In this document: in pieces, positions 1-5,930 of the stretch
Layout: each line of letters starts with the position of its first letter
How positions within the stretch are numbered: the stretch's first letter is position 1
NCBI GenBank assembly: GCA_021767625.1
Contig: JAASTB010000038.1
Span: 1 to 11,738, forward strand
Direction: 5' to 3'
Source of the DNA: Wenzhouxiangella sp.
GTDB lineage: Bacteria > Pseudomonadota > Gammaproteobacteria > Xanthomonadales > Wenzhouxiangellaceae
Length of the DNA: 11,738 nucleotides
The notes under the pieces: model-generated
Seen by the model: the letters and a program-made list of their open reading frames with translations, nothing else
Told to the model about the DNA's origin: nothing
Databases searched by the model: none
Translations under genes and position numbers: made by a program

Positions 1-958
1 CGAGCTTGAGCGCGAGCAATTCCAGCAGGCGCTCGGCGTCCATGCCGGGTCGCGACAAGCCGACTTCCAGCGGAATCCGGCCGCCGCCATCCTCGCGGTG
101 CAGCGTCACGTGCAAACGCGTGAGCGCCTGGTCGCGCACCTCGAGCCAGTGCGCCGTGCGCGCGATCGAGCGGCGCAGCACGAACAGCAGGGCCGCGCTG
201 TCGCTGCTGGGCGCCGGCAGTTCGAGCTTCAGCCGGAAGGCCTCGGGCGGCCTCCAGGCGGCCAGCGGGGTGGCCTGTCGCCCTTCCAGGCCGAGCAGGT
301 GCCGGTTCAGCGCCGGCCCGAAACGCCGCGCCCGCTCCGGTCCCGGCAGGCGCAGCAGCTCGGCCACGGAATCCAGGCCGCAGCCCGCCAGGGCCTGCGC
401 CTGCCCCTCGTCGAGGGCCAGCGCGGTCAGCGGCAGCCCGTGCAGTTTCCGGCGCATGGCGTCGGGATCGGCGGCGTGCAGGCCATGGCGGGCGAACAGC
501 CGGGCCGCTGCCGGGACGGGCGCCGAACCGGCGCACACCGGCAAGCCGCGACGCTCGAGATCCGCGCACAGGGCCTCGACCAGCGGCCGCAGCCCGCCGT
601 AGAGGCGCCGGCTGCCGGCGATCTCCAGCAGCACGCCGTCGGGCGGCGCCTGCACCACGTGGCTGCTGCCCTGCCAGGCGCCCAGCGCCAGCTGTTCGAG
701 CAGCGCCGCCTCGGCACGCGAATCACGCGGACGGCTCTGCAGGGCCGGCGCGATCGCCAGCGCCGTGCCCAGGGGCTGGCCCGGCGCCACCCCGGCGCGG
801 CGGGCGGCCGCGCCGGCCTGCAGAATGACGGGGCGGCCGCGCTGGTGAGCGTGCACGGCGTGCAGCGCCGGCACTTCCGGATCACACTGCCAGGCCGCCA
901 GCAGCGGCAGCTGCGGGCAGTGCAGTCCCAGCCAAAGTTCATTGCATCGAGCGGGCAT
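1..958 (-). CDS. imuB: ImuB, Y-family polymerase-like protein (C-terminus cut by window edge)
   Basis: This frame stays open from the ATG at 958 to the window edge and shows 319 residues of ImuB, a non-catalytic Y-family polymerase relative that bridges ImuA, DnaE2 and the sliding clamp in SOS mutagenesis. The N-terminus has the ImuB-type LWLGLHCPQLPL (residues 8-19) where active DinB/UmuC enzymes have a catalytic Asp. LLEIAGSRRLYGG (about 110-122) replaces the active-site DE region. A helix-hairpin-helix-like stretch (ALAGCGLDSVAELLRLPG) and little-finger sequence follow. Family members are usually about 450-500 aa, so the C-terminal tail, which normally carries the clamp-binding motif, is outside the window. 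The start lies inside the end of imuA (20-base overlap) with no clear ribosome site, suggesting translational coupling. Identity is confident; loss of catalysis is inferred from the missing acidic residues and family knowledge. Confidence 0.92.
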   Translation of the reverse strand, partial: MPARCNELWLGLHCPQLPLLAAWQCDPEVPALHAVHAHQRGRPVILQAGAAARRAGVAPGQPLGTALAIAPALQSRPRDSRAEAALLEQLALGAWQGSSHVVQAPPDGVLLEIAGSRRLYGGLRPLVEALCADLERRGLPVCAGSAPVPAAARLFARHGLHAADPDAMRRKLHGLPLTALALDEGQAQALAGCGLDSVAELLRLPGPERARRFGPALNRHLLGLEGRQATPLAAWRPPEAFRLKLELPAPSSDSAALLFVLRRSIARTAHWLEVRDQALTRLHVTLHREDGGGRIPLEVGLSRPGMDAERLLELLALKL

Positions 959-1601
959 GGCGACGGTAGCGCTCGAGGTCGACGACGGACTCGGATTCCG
1001 GGCCCAGGCGCCTCGACTCGACCAGGCCGGCCGGGCTGCGCAGGATCTCGACCCCGGATCCGGGAGACAGGCCCAGGCGCAAGGCCGACACGGAAGGCGG
1101 CGGCGACTGGTCCGGGCGATAGACCACGAAGGTCGGCCCCGGGCTTCGCTCGGCGGCGAGCTGCAGGCGGCGCACGGCGCGCTCTTCCACCCGGCCGGCC
1201 GGCGGCCAGACCACGACGCTGCCGCACAACCCGCTTTTCAGGCACTGCTCGGCCGCCCACAGCGATTCGCCCGCTTCGCGCACCACGACCAGGTGATCGA
1301 GCACCACGCCGGCGCTGAGCAGCGCCTGCGGCCCCGGCACCAGGGCCGGACCGGCCAGGACCACCGGCTCGGCCCGCTGCGTGCAGCGCGCCAGGAGCGG
1401 CAGCAGCAACCCGAGTTCGCCGCAGCCGCTCAGGCGCGGCAGCAGCTCGGTCAGGCGCCCCAGCGGCCAGCCGCCGCCGGGCAGGCCGCGGTCGAGCCAG
1501 GCCAGGCCGGTCGATACGGCCGGAAAGGTCTTGCGCGCCCTGCCCCGCCACAGATCCGGGCGGCGATCGAGCAACTGTTGAAGCGAGGCGTCGGCCGACA
1601 T
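939..1601 (-). CDS. imuA: ImuA, RecA/SulA-like translesion synthesis accessory protein
   Basis: A 220-aa ImuA-type protein. The stretch STGLAWLDRGLPGGG and then PLGRLTELL (residues 30-54) matches the start of the RecA core fold. The place of the Walker A loop reads LPRLSGCGELGLLLP, without the Gly-Lys-Thr of an active ATPase, as is common in proteobacterial ImuA. ImuA works with ImuB and DnaE2 in damage-induced mutagenesis; it is reported elsewhere to modulate RecA. I chose the ATG at 1601 because GGAG stands six bases upstream, and the predicted promoter would leave only about five bases before the alternative ATG at 1613, which would add four residues (MEPA). The gene overlaps imuB by 20 bases and is divergent from dnaE2, with a LexA box 27 bases upstream of the chosen start. 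Confidence 0.92.
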   Translation of the reverse strand: MSADASLQQLLDRRPDLWRGRARKTFPAVSTGLAWLDRGLPGGGWPLGRLTELLPRLSGCGELGLLLPLLARCTQRAEPVVLAGPALVPGPQALLSAGVVLDHLVVVREAGESLWAAEQCLKSGLCGSVVVWPPAGRVEERAVRRLQLAAERSPGPTFVVYRPDQSPPPSVSALRLGLSPGSGVEILRSPAGLVESRRLGPESESVVDLERYRRHARSMQ

Positions 1602-1624
1602 TGCGGGCTCCATTCAGATGGACC

Positions 1625-1654
1625 AGAATACTGTATAAGTTTACAGTTTCTCAA
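1625..1654 (-). promoter_or_regulatory. Candidate sigma-70 promoter of imuA-imuB
   Basis: Read on the minus strand, TTGAGA (1654-1649) and TATTCT (1630-1625) are separated by 18 bases, a fair -35/-10 pair. The LexA box core fills the spacer, so bound LexA would block polymerase. Transcription would begin near 1618, giving a leader of about 17 bases to the ATG at 1601. The -10 match is only four of six. For the rightward dnaE2 promoter I see only weak candidates: TATAAG at 1634-1639 inside the box, or GATAAT at 1660-1665, each without a good -35. Confidence 0.45.
1629..1648. promoter_or_regulatory. LexA box (SOS operator) shared by imuA-imuB and dnaE2
   Basis: TACTGTATAAGTTTACAGTT has the core CTGT-N8-ACAG at 1631-1646, a perfect match to the gammaproteobacterial LexA half-sites with an A/T-rich centre. 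It is the only such site I found. It lies between the divergent starts of imuA (1601) and dnaE2 (1686), so one dimer could repress both directions until RecA-stimulated LexA cleavage. The box is seen directly; binding is inferred from the consensus and from the known SOS control of this gene set. Confidence 0.9.
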
Positions 1655-1685
1655 ACCACGATAATTCACGAATCCGGAGCCCGTC

Positions 1686-4600
1686 TTGGTCGATCCAGCC
1701 CCGCCCGCCCCCGACTATGCCGAACTGCACACCCTGAGCGCCTTCAGCTTCCGGCGCTCGGCCGCGCATCCGGAGGCGCTGGCGCGGCGCGCCGCCGAAT
1801 GCGGCTACTCGGCGCTGGCGATCACCGACGAATGCTCCATGGCCGGCGTGGTGCGCGCCCACGAGGCCGCCCGCGAACACGGCATCCACCTGGTCGTCGG
1901 CAGCGAGTTCCGCCTGGACGATCTCCACCTGGTGCTGCTCGCGCCCGACCGGGCCGCCTACGCCCAGATCTGCCGCCTGATCACCCGCGCCCGCCGACGC
2001 GCCGGCAAGGGCGCGTACCGGCTGCTGCCCGAGGATCTGGACGAGGGACTCGACGACGTACTGGCGATCTGGAAGCCGGCCAGATATTCGAACCCGAAGA
2101 AAAAGGAACCACCGAAGACACTGAATACACCGAAAAATGAACAAGAAAATCGTCCTTCATTCGGTGAGTTCGGTGTCTTCGGTGGTTCCGCAAACGAAAG
2201 AACCAAAGAACCAAAGAACGAAAGAACGGCCATTTGGCTCAGGGAACGCTTCGGCAACCGCCTGTGGCTCGGCGCCACCCGCCTGCTCACACCCGGCGAA
2301 CGCGCCTGGTTCGGCGAACTCGACGCGCTGGGCCGACGGCACGGCATTCCGCGCCTGGCCTGCGGCGACGTGCGCCTGGCCGTGCGCGAGGACAAGCCCC
2401 TGCTCGACGTCTTCACTGCGCTCGAACTGGGCCGCCCGGTCGCCGAATGCGGCCTGGCCCTGGCCGCCAGCGGCGAGCGGCACCTGCGCGACCGCAAGGT
2501 GCTGGCCAAGCTCTACCCGGCCGAATGGCTGGCCGAGACTCTCCGCGTAGCCGCGCGCTGTCACTTCTCGCTCGACCAGCTGCACTACCACTACCCGCGC
2601 GAGCTGGTGCCCTCCCCCCTGAACCCCGCCCAGCACCTGCGCCGCCTCGCCCTGGCCGGCGCGCGCCAGCGCTACGGCGAGCCGGTGCCCGAAAAGGTCC
2701 GGGCCCTGCTCTCGCGCGAACTGGCGCTGATCGAGGACATGGGCGTGGAAGCCTTCTTCCTGACCGTCCACGACCTGGTCGAGTTCGCCCGCTCGCGCGG
2801 CATCCTCTGCCAGGGCCGCGGCTCGGCGGCCAACTCGGCGGTGTGCTACTGCTTAGGTGTCACCGAGGTCGATCCCTCGAAGCAGCAACTCCTGTTCGAG
2901 CGCTTCCTGTCGAAGGAACGCAACGAGCCGCCGGATATCGACGTCGATTTCGAGCACGAACGCCGCGAGGAAGTGCTGCAGTATGTCTACGAGAAATACG
3001 GCCGCGAGCGCGCCGCCCTGGCCGCCACCGTGATCTGCTACCGGCCGCGCAGCGCCATGCAGGATGTCGGCCGCGCCCTCGGGTTGGAGCCCGAACGCGT
3101 CAATCGCCTGACCGCTTCCCTGGCCTGGTGGGACGAGCCCGGAGTCTGGCCCGAGCGCCTGCGCGAATGCGGCCTCGATCCGGACGCGGCGCTGACGAAG
3201 CGCTTCCTGGAACTGACCGGCCGCCTGATCGGTTTTCCCCGCCACCTCTCCCAGCACGTCGGCGGCATGGTCATCTCCGATACGCCCCTCCACGAACTCG
3301 TCCCGGTGGAAAACGCCGCCATGATCGATCGCACCATCATCCAGTGGGACAAGGACGACCTCGAAACCCTGGGCCTGCTCAAGGTCGACTGCCTGGCGCT
3401 GGGCATGCTGACGGTGATTCGGAAGGCGATGGATCTGGTGAATCGATCTAAAACCTGGAACCACGGAAGACACGGAAAAGCACGGAGAAAAGAGGATGAT
3501 TTACAAGTCATGCCTGCAGCCAAATCTCTAACCATTCAGGCAAAGGCCAACCCTGAAAAGACCAACATTCCGTGTCTTCCGTGCCTTCCGTGGTTCCTGG
3601 GTTTTGAACCCCTGACGCTGGCGACAATTCCGCGCGAGGATCCGGCGACCTACGACATGCTCTGCCGCGGTGATGCGGTCGGCGTGTTCCAGGTCGAGTC
3701 GCGCGCGCAGATGGCGATGCTGCCCAGGCTCAAGCCCCGCTGTTTCTACGACCTGGTCATCGAGGTGGCGATCGTGCGGCCGGGGCCGATCCAGGGCGAT
3801 ATGGTGCACCCCTACCTCGAGCGCCGGCGCCATCCCGAACAGGTCAGCTACCCCAGCGACGAACTCAAGAGCGTACTCGAACGCACCCTGGGCGTGCCCA
3901 TCTTCCAGGAGCAGGTCATGCAGATCGCCATGGTCGCCGCCGGCTTCAGCCCCGGCGAGGCCGACCAGCTCAGGCGGGCGATGGCGGCCTGGCGCCGGCG
4001 CGGTGGCCTGGAACCGTTCCGCGAGCGGCTCATGTCGGGCATGCGCGAGCGCGGCTATTCCGACGAATTCGCCGAGCGCATCTACAAACAGATCTGCGGT
4101 TTCGGCGAGTACGGCTTTCCCGAGTCGCACGCGGCCAGCTTCGCCCTGCTGACTTACGTTTCCTCCTGGCTGAAATGCCACCACCCGGCCGCCTTCGCCT
4201 GCGCGCTGCTCAACAGCCAGCCGATGGGCTTCTACGCCCCGGCGCAGATCATCAACGACGTCAAACGGCACGGCGTTCGGGTACTGCCGGTGGATGTGCG
4301 GTATAGCGAGTGGGATTGCGGGCTGGTACGGATAAACAAAGGGAACCACGGAAAGCACGGAGGAACACGGAAGAACCCAAACAATGAAGAAGGGAGCGCT
4401 ACACGATCACCCGACTCGAGTAGTCAAAAATCAGGCGATTCAAACCACGATATTCCGTGCATTCCGTGTCTTCCGTGGTTCCAGAAAGAACAGCCCGCCA
4501 TCAGGCTCGGGCTTCGCATGATCAAGGGGTTTCGCGAGGACGTGGCCGAGCGGATCGTCGCCGCGCGATCGGAACGGCCGTTTCGCGACGTCAACGAGCT

Positions 4601-5195
4601 GGCCGAGCGGGCCGGGCTCGATCGGGGCTCGATGAAGAAACTGGCCGACGCTGGCGCGCTCAAGGGCCTGGTCGGGCACCGTCATCGGGCGCGCTGGGCC
4701 GCGCTGGGCGCGCGGCGCCAGGGTGATCTGCTGGCCGGCGCGGAGATTCGCGAAGAGCCCGTCCAGCTGTCCCTGCCGAAGGCCCGCGAGGAACTGCTCG
4801 ACGACTACGCCAGCCTCGGCCTGAGCCTGGAACGCCATCCGGTCAAGCTGCTGCGGCGCCGTCTCGGACGAGACGTGTTCAAGGCCAGCGAACTACCCGG
4901 CCAGAAAGACGGACGAAAGCTGGCCGCGGCTGGCCTGGTCACGCATCGCCAGCGTCCGGGCACGGCTTCGGGCGTGGTCTTCCTGTCGCTGGAAGACGAG
5001 ACCGGCATCATCAACGTGGTGGTCTGGCCGAAGCTGCTCGAGCGCTACCGTCGCGAGGTGCTCGGCGGACGCATCCTGCGCGTGGCCGGCAAGCTGCAGA
5101 ACGTGGAGGGCGTGTGCCACCTGGTGGCCGAACGCATCGACAGCCTCGATACCTGGCTGGCCGAACTCGACAGCCACTCGCGGGATTTCTGTTGA
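1686..5195 (+). CDS. dnaE2: DnaE2 (ImuC) error-prone DNA polymerase with three in-frame palindromic inserts
   Basis: A full-length DnaE2/ImuC, the C-family polymerase that extends over DNA lesions with ImuA and ImuB. The start is a TTG with GGAG six bases upstream. Domains in order: PHP (ELHTLSAFSF near residue 13, ALAITDECSMAGVV near 42), palm and thumb with the catalytic pair in PDIDVDFEH (D419, D421), the third Asp in LLKVDCLALG (D568), fingers with VRPGPIQGDM, a helix-hairpin-helix region, a possible clamp-binding QLSLP (1027-1031), and a C-terminal OB fold ending in SRDFC. At 1169 aa it is about 100-150 longer than usual. The excess is three foreign stretches at about residues 141-181, 590-642 and 886-934, each coinciding with a palindromic DNA element. 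They sit in variable linkers or hairpin loops, and the frame and active-site residues survive. Whether the enzyme works with them is unknown. Confidence 0.96.
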   Translation: MVDPAPPAPDYAELHTLSAFSFRRSAAHPEALARRAAECGYSALAITDECSMAGVVRAHEAAREHGIHLVVGSEFRLDDLHLVLLAPDRAAYAQICRLITRARRRAGKGAYRLLPEDLDEGLDDVLAIWKPARYSNPKKKEPPKTLNTPKNEQENRPSFGEFGVFGGSANERTKEPKNERTAIWLRERFGNRLWLGATRLLTPGERAWFGELDALGRRHGIPRLACGDVRLAVREDKPLLDVFTALELGRPVAECGLALAASGERHLRDRKVLAKLYPAEWLAETLRVAARCHFSLDQLHYHYPRELVPSPLNPAQHLRRLALAGARQRYGEPVPEKVRALLSRELALIEDMGVEAFFLTVHDLVEFARSRGILCQGRGSAANSAVCYCLGVTEVDPSKQQLLFERFLSKERNEPPDIDVDFEHERREEVLQYVYEKYGRERAALAATVICYRPRSAMQDVGRALGLEPERVNRLTASLAWWDEPGVWPERLRECGLDPDAALTKRFLELTGRLIGFPRHLSQHVGGMVISDTPLHELVPVENAAMIDRTIIQWDKDDLETLGLLKVDCLALGMLTVIRKAMDLVNRSKTWNHGRHGKARRKEDDLQVMPAAKSLTIQAKANPEKTNIPCLPCLPWFLGFEPLTLATIPREDPATYDMLCRGDAVGVFQVESRAQMAMLPRLKPRCFYDLVIEVAIVRPGPIQGDMVHPYLERRRHPEQVSYPSDELKSVLERTLGVPIFQEQVMQIAMVAAGFSPGEADQLRRAMAAWRRRGGLEPFRERLMSGMRERGYSDEFAERIYKQICGFGEYGFPESHAASFALLTYVSSWLKCHHPAAFACALLNSQPMGFYAPAQIINDVKRHGVRVLPVDVRYSEWDCGLVRINKGNHGKHGGTRKNPNNEEGSATRSPDSSSQKSGDSNHDIPCIPCLPWFQKEQPAIRLGLRMIKGFREDVAERIVAARSERPFRDVNELAERAGLDRGSMKKLADAGALKGLVGHRHRARWAALGARRQGDLLAGAEIREEPVQLSLPKAREELLDDYASLGLSLERHPVKLLRRRLGRDVFKASELPGQKDGRKLAAAGLVTHRQRPGTASGVVFLSLEDETGIINVVVWPKLLERYRREVLGGRILRVAGKLQNVEGVCHLVAERIDSLDTWLAELDSHSRDFC
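2105..2189. repeat. Palindromic 9-bp-unit element, copy 1 (inside dnaE2, variant subtype)
   Basis: The left arm starting at 2105 reads GGAACCACCGAAGACACTGA and continues with another CACCGAA unit; the right arm (about 2156-2189) ends GTGTCTTCGGTGGTTCC and is its near-exact reverse complement. The unit is nnCACCGAA rather than the nnCACGGAA of copies 2-4, and both arms carry the change. The loop is short, about 15-20 bases. In the dnaE2 frame the arms encode EPPKTLNTPK and FGEFGVFGG (residues 141-167), in the PHP-domain linker. It is read in a different frame from copies 2 and 3. The element is clearly richer in A+T than the flanking gene. Confidence 0.88.
2196..2227. repeat. Four tandem octamers (GAAAGAAC/CAAAGAAC) within dnaE2
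   Basis: Immediately after element copy 1 the sequence is GAAAGAAC, CAAAGAAC, CAAAGAAC, GAAAGAAC, four perfect-length 8-mers differing only at the first base. They encode the charged stretch NERTKEPKNERT, which links the insert back to conserved DnaE2 sequence (RERFGNRLWLGATRLL). The repeat unit is not a multiple of three, so gain or loss of one unit would shift the dnaE2 frame. Repeat structure is seen; slippage is only a possibility. Confidence 0.75.
3450..3605. repeat. Palindromic 9-bp-unit element, copy 2 (inside dnaE2)
   Basis: The left arm (3450-3486) begins AAAACCTGGAACCACGG and continues with AGACACGGA units; the right arm (3569-3605) contains CCGTGTCTTCCGTGCC and ends CCGTGGTTCCTGGGTTTT. 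The arms pair over roughly 30 bases and extend outward to AAAACC/GGTTTT. The loop is about 82 bases and unrelated to the loops of other copies. In the dnaE2 frame the left arm gives NHGRHG (592-597) and the right arm gives PCLPCLPWF (629-637), with a CxxC at C630/C633. Conserved sequence stops at DLVNR and resumes at LTLATIP, about 21 residues after catalytic D568. Confidence 0.92.
4342..4482. repeat. Palindromic 9-bp-unit element, copy 3 (inside dnaE2)
   Basis: The left arm (4342-4372) begins GGAACCACGGAAAGCACGG; the right arm (4453-4482) ends GTGTCTTCCGTGGTTCC. The loop is about 80 bases of unrelated, A+T-richer sequence. In the dnaE2 frame the arms encode NHGKHG (887-892) and PCIPCLPWF (924-932), with a CxxC at C925/C928, the same frame as copy 2. 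The insert lies between SEWDCGL and PAIRLGLRMIKG, where replicative DnaE has a short beta-hairpin by my recollection of the family. Confidence 0.92.
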
Positions 5196-5212
5196 GGCCG
5201 GCTTAAGACAGG

Positions 5213-5345
5213 GGAACCACGGAAGACACGGAAATCACGGAAAAGACAATTGAGACCAACAAACAACGAACCGCTTCAAGCACGCTGTCTTTCTTTTGAT
5301 CCTGATCCTGATCCTCTTCCGTGTATTCCGTGCATTCCGTGGTTA
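5213..5345. repeat. Palindromic 9-bp-unit element, copy 4 (intergenic, after dnaE2)
   Basis: The left arm (5213-5244) begins GGAACCACGGAAGACACGG; the right arm (5317-5345) is TTCCGTGTA, TTCCGTGCA, TTCCGTGGT, TA. It starts 18 bases after the dnaE2 stop and ends 24 bases before the stop of the convergent universal stress gene, so it fills most of the 173-base gap. Its loop ends in three GATCCT hexamers (5298-5315). It shows that the family is not confined to coding sequence. Confidence 0.92.
5298..5315. repeat. Three tandem GATCCT hexamers in the loop of element copy 4
   Basis: GATCCT is repeated three times without interruption just before the right arm of copy 4. Copy 1 also has a short tandem repeat beside its right arm (the octamers at 2196-2227), so simple repeats may tend to build up next to these arms. 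No function is evident. Confidence 0.7.
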
Positions 5346-5368
5346 CAAGGTTTTTTTAAGGAGTTGAC

Positions 5369-5809
5369 TCAAGTAATGATCGTCACCGGACTCTTCGCGT
5401 GGCGGCTGACCTTGTCGCTGACGCTGCCGAGCACCAGGGACTTCATGCGCGACAGGCCGCGGCGGCCCATGATGACCATCACGCCGGGATCGTCCTCGGC
5501 GTAGCGCACGATCTCCTCGGCCGGATCGCCGATCGAGGTTTCTTCCTCGAGATCTTTCGGCGCGTCGTCGCCGAGCGCTTCGCGCGTCTTGTCGAAGGCG
5601 CGCTGTGCCGCCGCCTGGGCGGCATGATCGATGTCGTCGCGCGACATGCCGGCCATGCCGATGACTTCGACCGAGGCGGCCGGAAAGACATAGAACAGGC
5701 GCATCGGCACGTCCAGCGCCGAGGCCATTCCAGCGGCGAAACGCACGGCGCGATTGGCATTGTCGGAGCCGTCGACCGGCACCAGAATTTCCTTGACCGG
5801 ATGATCCAT
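5369..5809 (-). CDS. Universal stress protein (UspA family, ATP-binding type)
   Basis: A 146-aa single-domain Usp. It opens with KEILVPVDGSDNANRAV (residues 6-22), where D13 is the usual nucleotide-contacting Asp. The C-terminal signature G-x2-G-x9-G-S is intact as G115, G118, G128, S129 (MGRRGLSRMKSLVLGS), which marks the ATP-binding branch. It ends in PVTIIT as is typical. The protein is cytoplasmic and presumably acts in stress tolerance; its exact role cannot be read from sequence. The ATG at 5809 is preceded by GAGGG with a short spacer; an in-frame extension to 5917 lacks family similarity and was not used. The gene is convergent with dnaE2 and lies on the same strand as the metal-efflux operon, 121 bases beyond it. 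Confidence 0.93.
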   Translation of the reverse strand: MDHPVKEILVPVDGSDNANRAVRFAAGMASALDVPMRLFYVFPAASVEVIGMAGMSRDDIDHAAQAAAQRAFDKTREALGDDAPKDLEEETSIGDPAEEIVRYAEDDPGVMVIMGRRGLSRMKSLVLGSVSDKVSRHAKSPVTIIT

Positions 5810-5930
5810 AGCTACCCTCTTCCTTTGTTTGGCATCAGAAAACGAAACCTTTCGAAGAATATCATGACGGCTCGAATCCCGGCCGGTGTTGATCTGGAGC
5901 AAGTCGGAAGCCGGCACCCGGGCCGGGCCG
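5810..5930. other. Gap between DUF3240 gene and universal stress gene
   Basis: These 121 bases hold the ribosome site of the universal stress gene (GAGGG near 5814-5818) and a small imperfect palindrome, CGAAA-CC-TTTCG at 5843-5854. The stop-proximal part near 5920 is rich in G and C but has no T run, so no clear terminator for the efflux operon is visible. I could not identify a convincing promoter. The stress gene may be read through from the operon or started here. Confidence 0.4.

Larger units (their letters stand above)
5213..5357 (+). terminator. Possible transcription terminator of dnaE2 formed by element copy 4
   Basis: The arms of copy 4 could pair in the dnaE2 transcript, and the right arm is followed after five bases by seven T residues (5351-5357). 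That resembles a factor-independent terminator, but the loop is about 70 bases, far larger than usual, and the T run is slightly displaced. No other hairpin with a T run is visible between the convergent genes. Confidence 0.35.

Noticed and set aside
98..1318. A 406-codon plus-strand open frame across imuB and imuA
   Set aside because: Low-complexity Arg/Gln/Ala/Gly composition and no domain; imuA and imuB on the other strand are clear.
427..1551. A 374-codon minus-strand frame overlapping imuA and imuB
   Set aside because: It runs in a different frame from both real genes and reads as Arg/Ala-rich shadow sequence.
3450..4482. The dnaE2 inserts as inteins or introns
   Set aside because: They encode only about 50 residues each with no intein splice motifs or endonuclease, and the DNA has no group I or II intron signature; palindromic repeats explain them better.
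1686..5195. dnaE2 as a pseudogene because of the insertions
   Set aside because: The frame is continuous over 1169 codons, the catalytic aspartates and C-terminal domain are intact, and the start has a ribosome site and SOS operator.
2105..5345. A CRISPR array, because repeats alternate with unlike spacers
   Set aside because: The repeats are inverted pairs with unequal spacing, lie within a gene, and have no cas genes nearby.
5810..5917. N-terminal extension of the universal stress protein to 5917
   Set aside because: The extension has no family similarity, and the ATG at 5809 has a good ribosome site directly before the conserved KEILVPVDGS.
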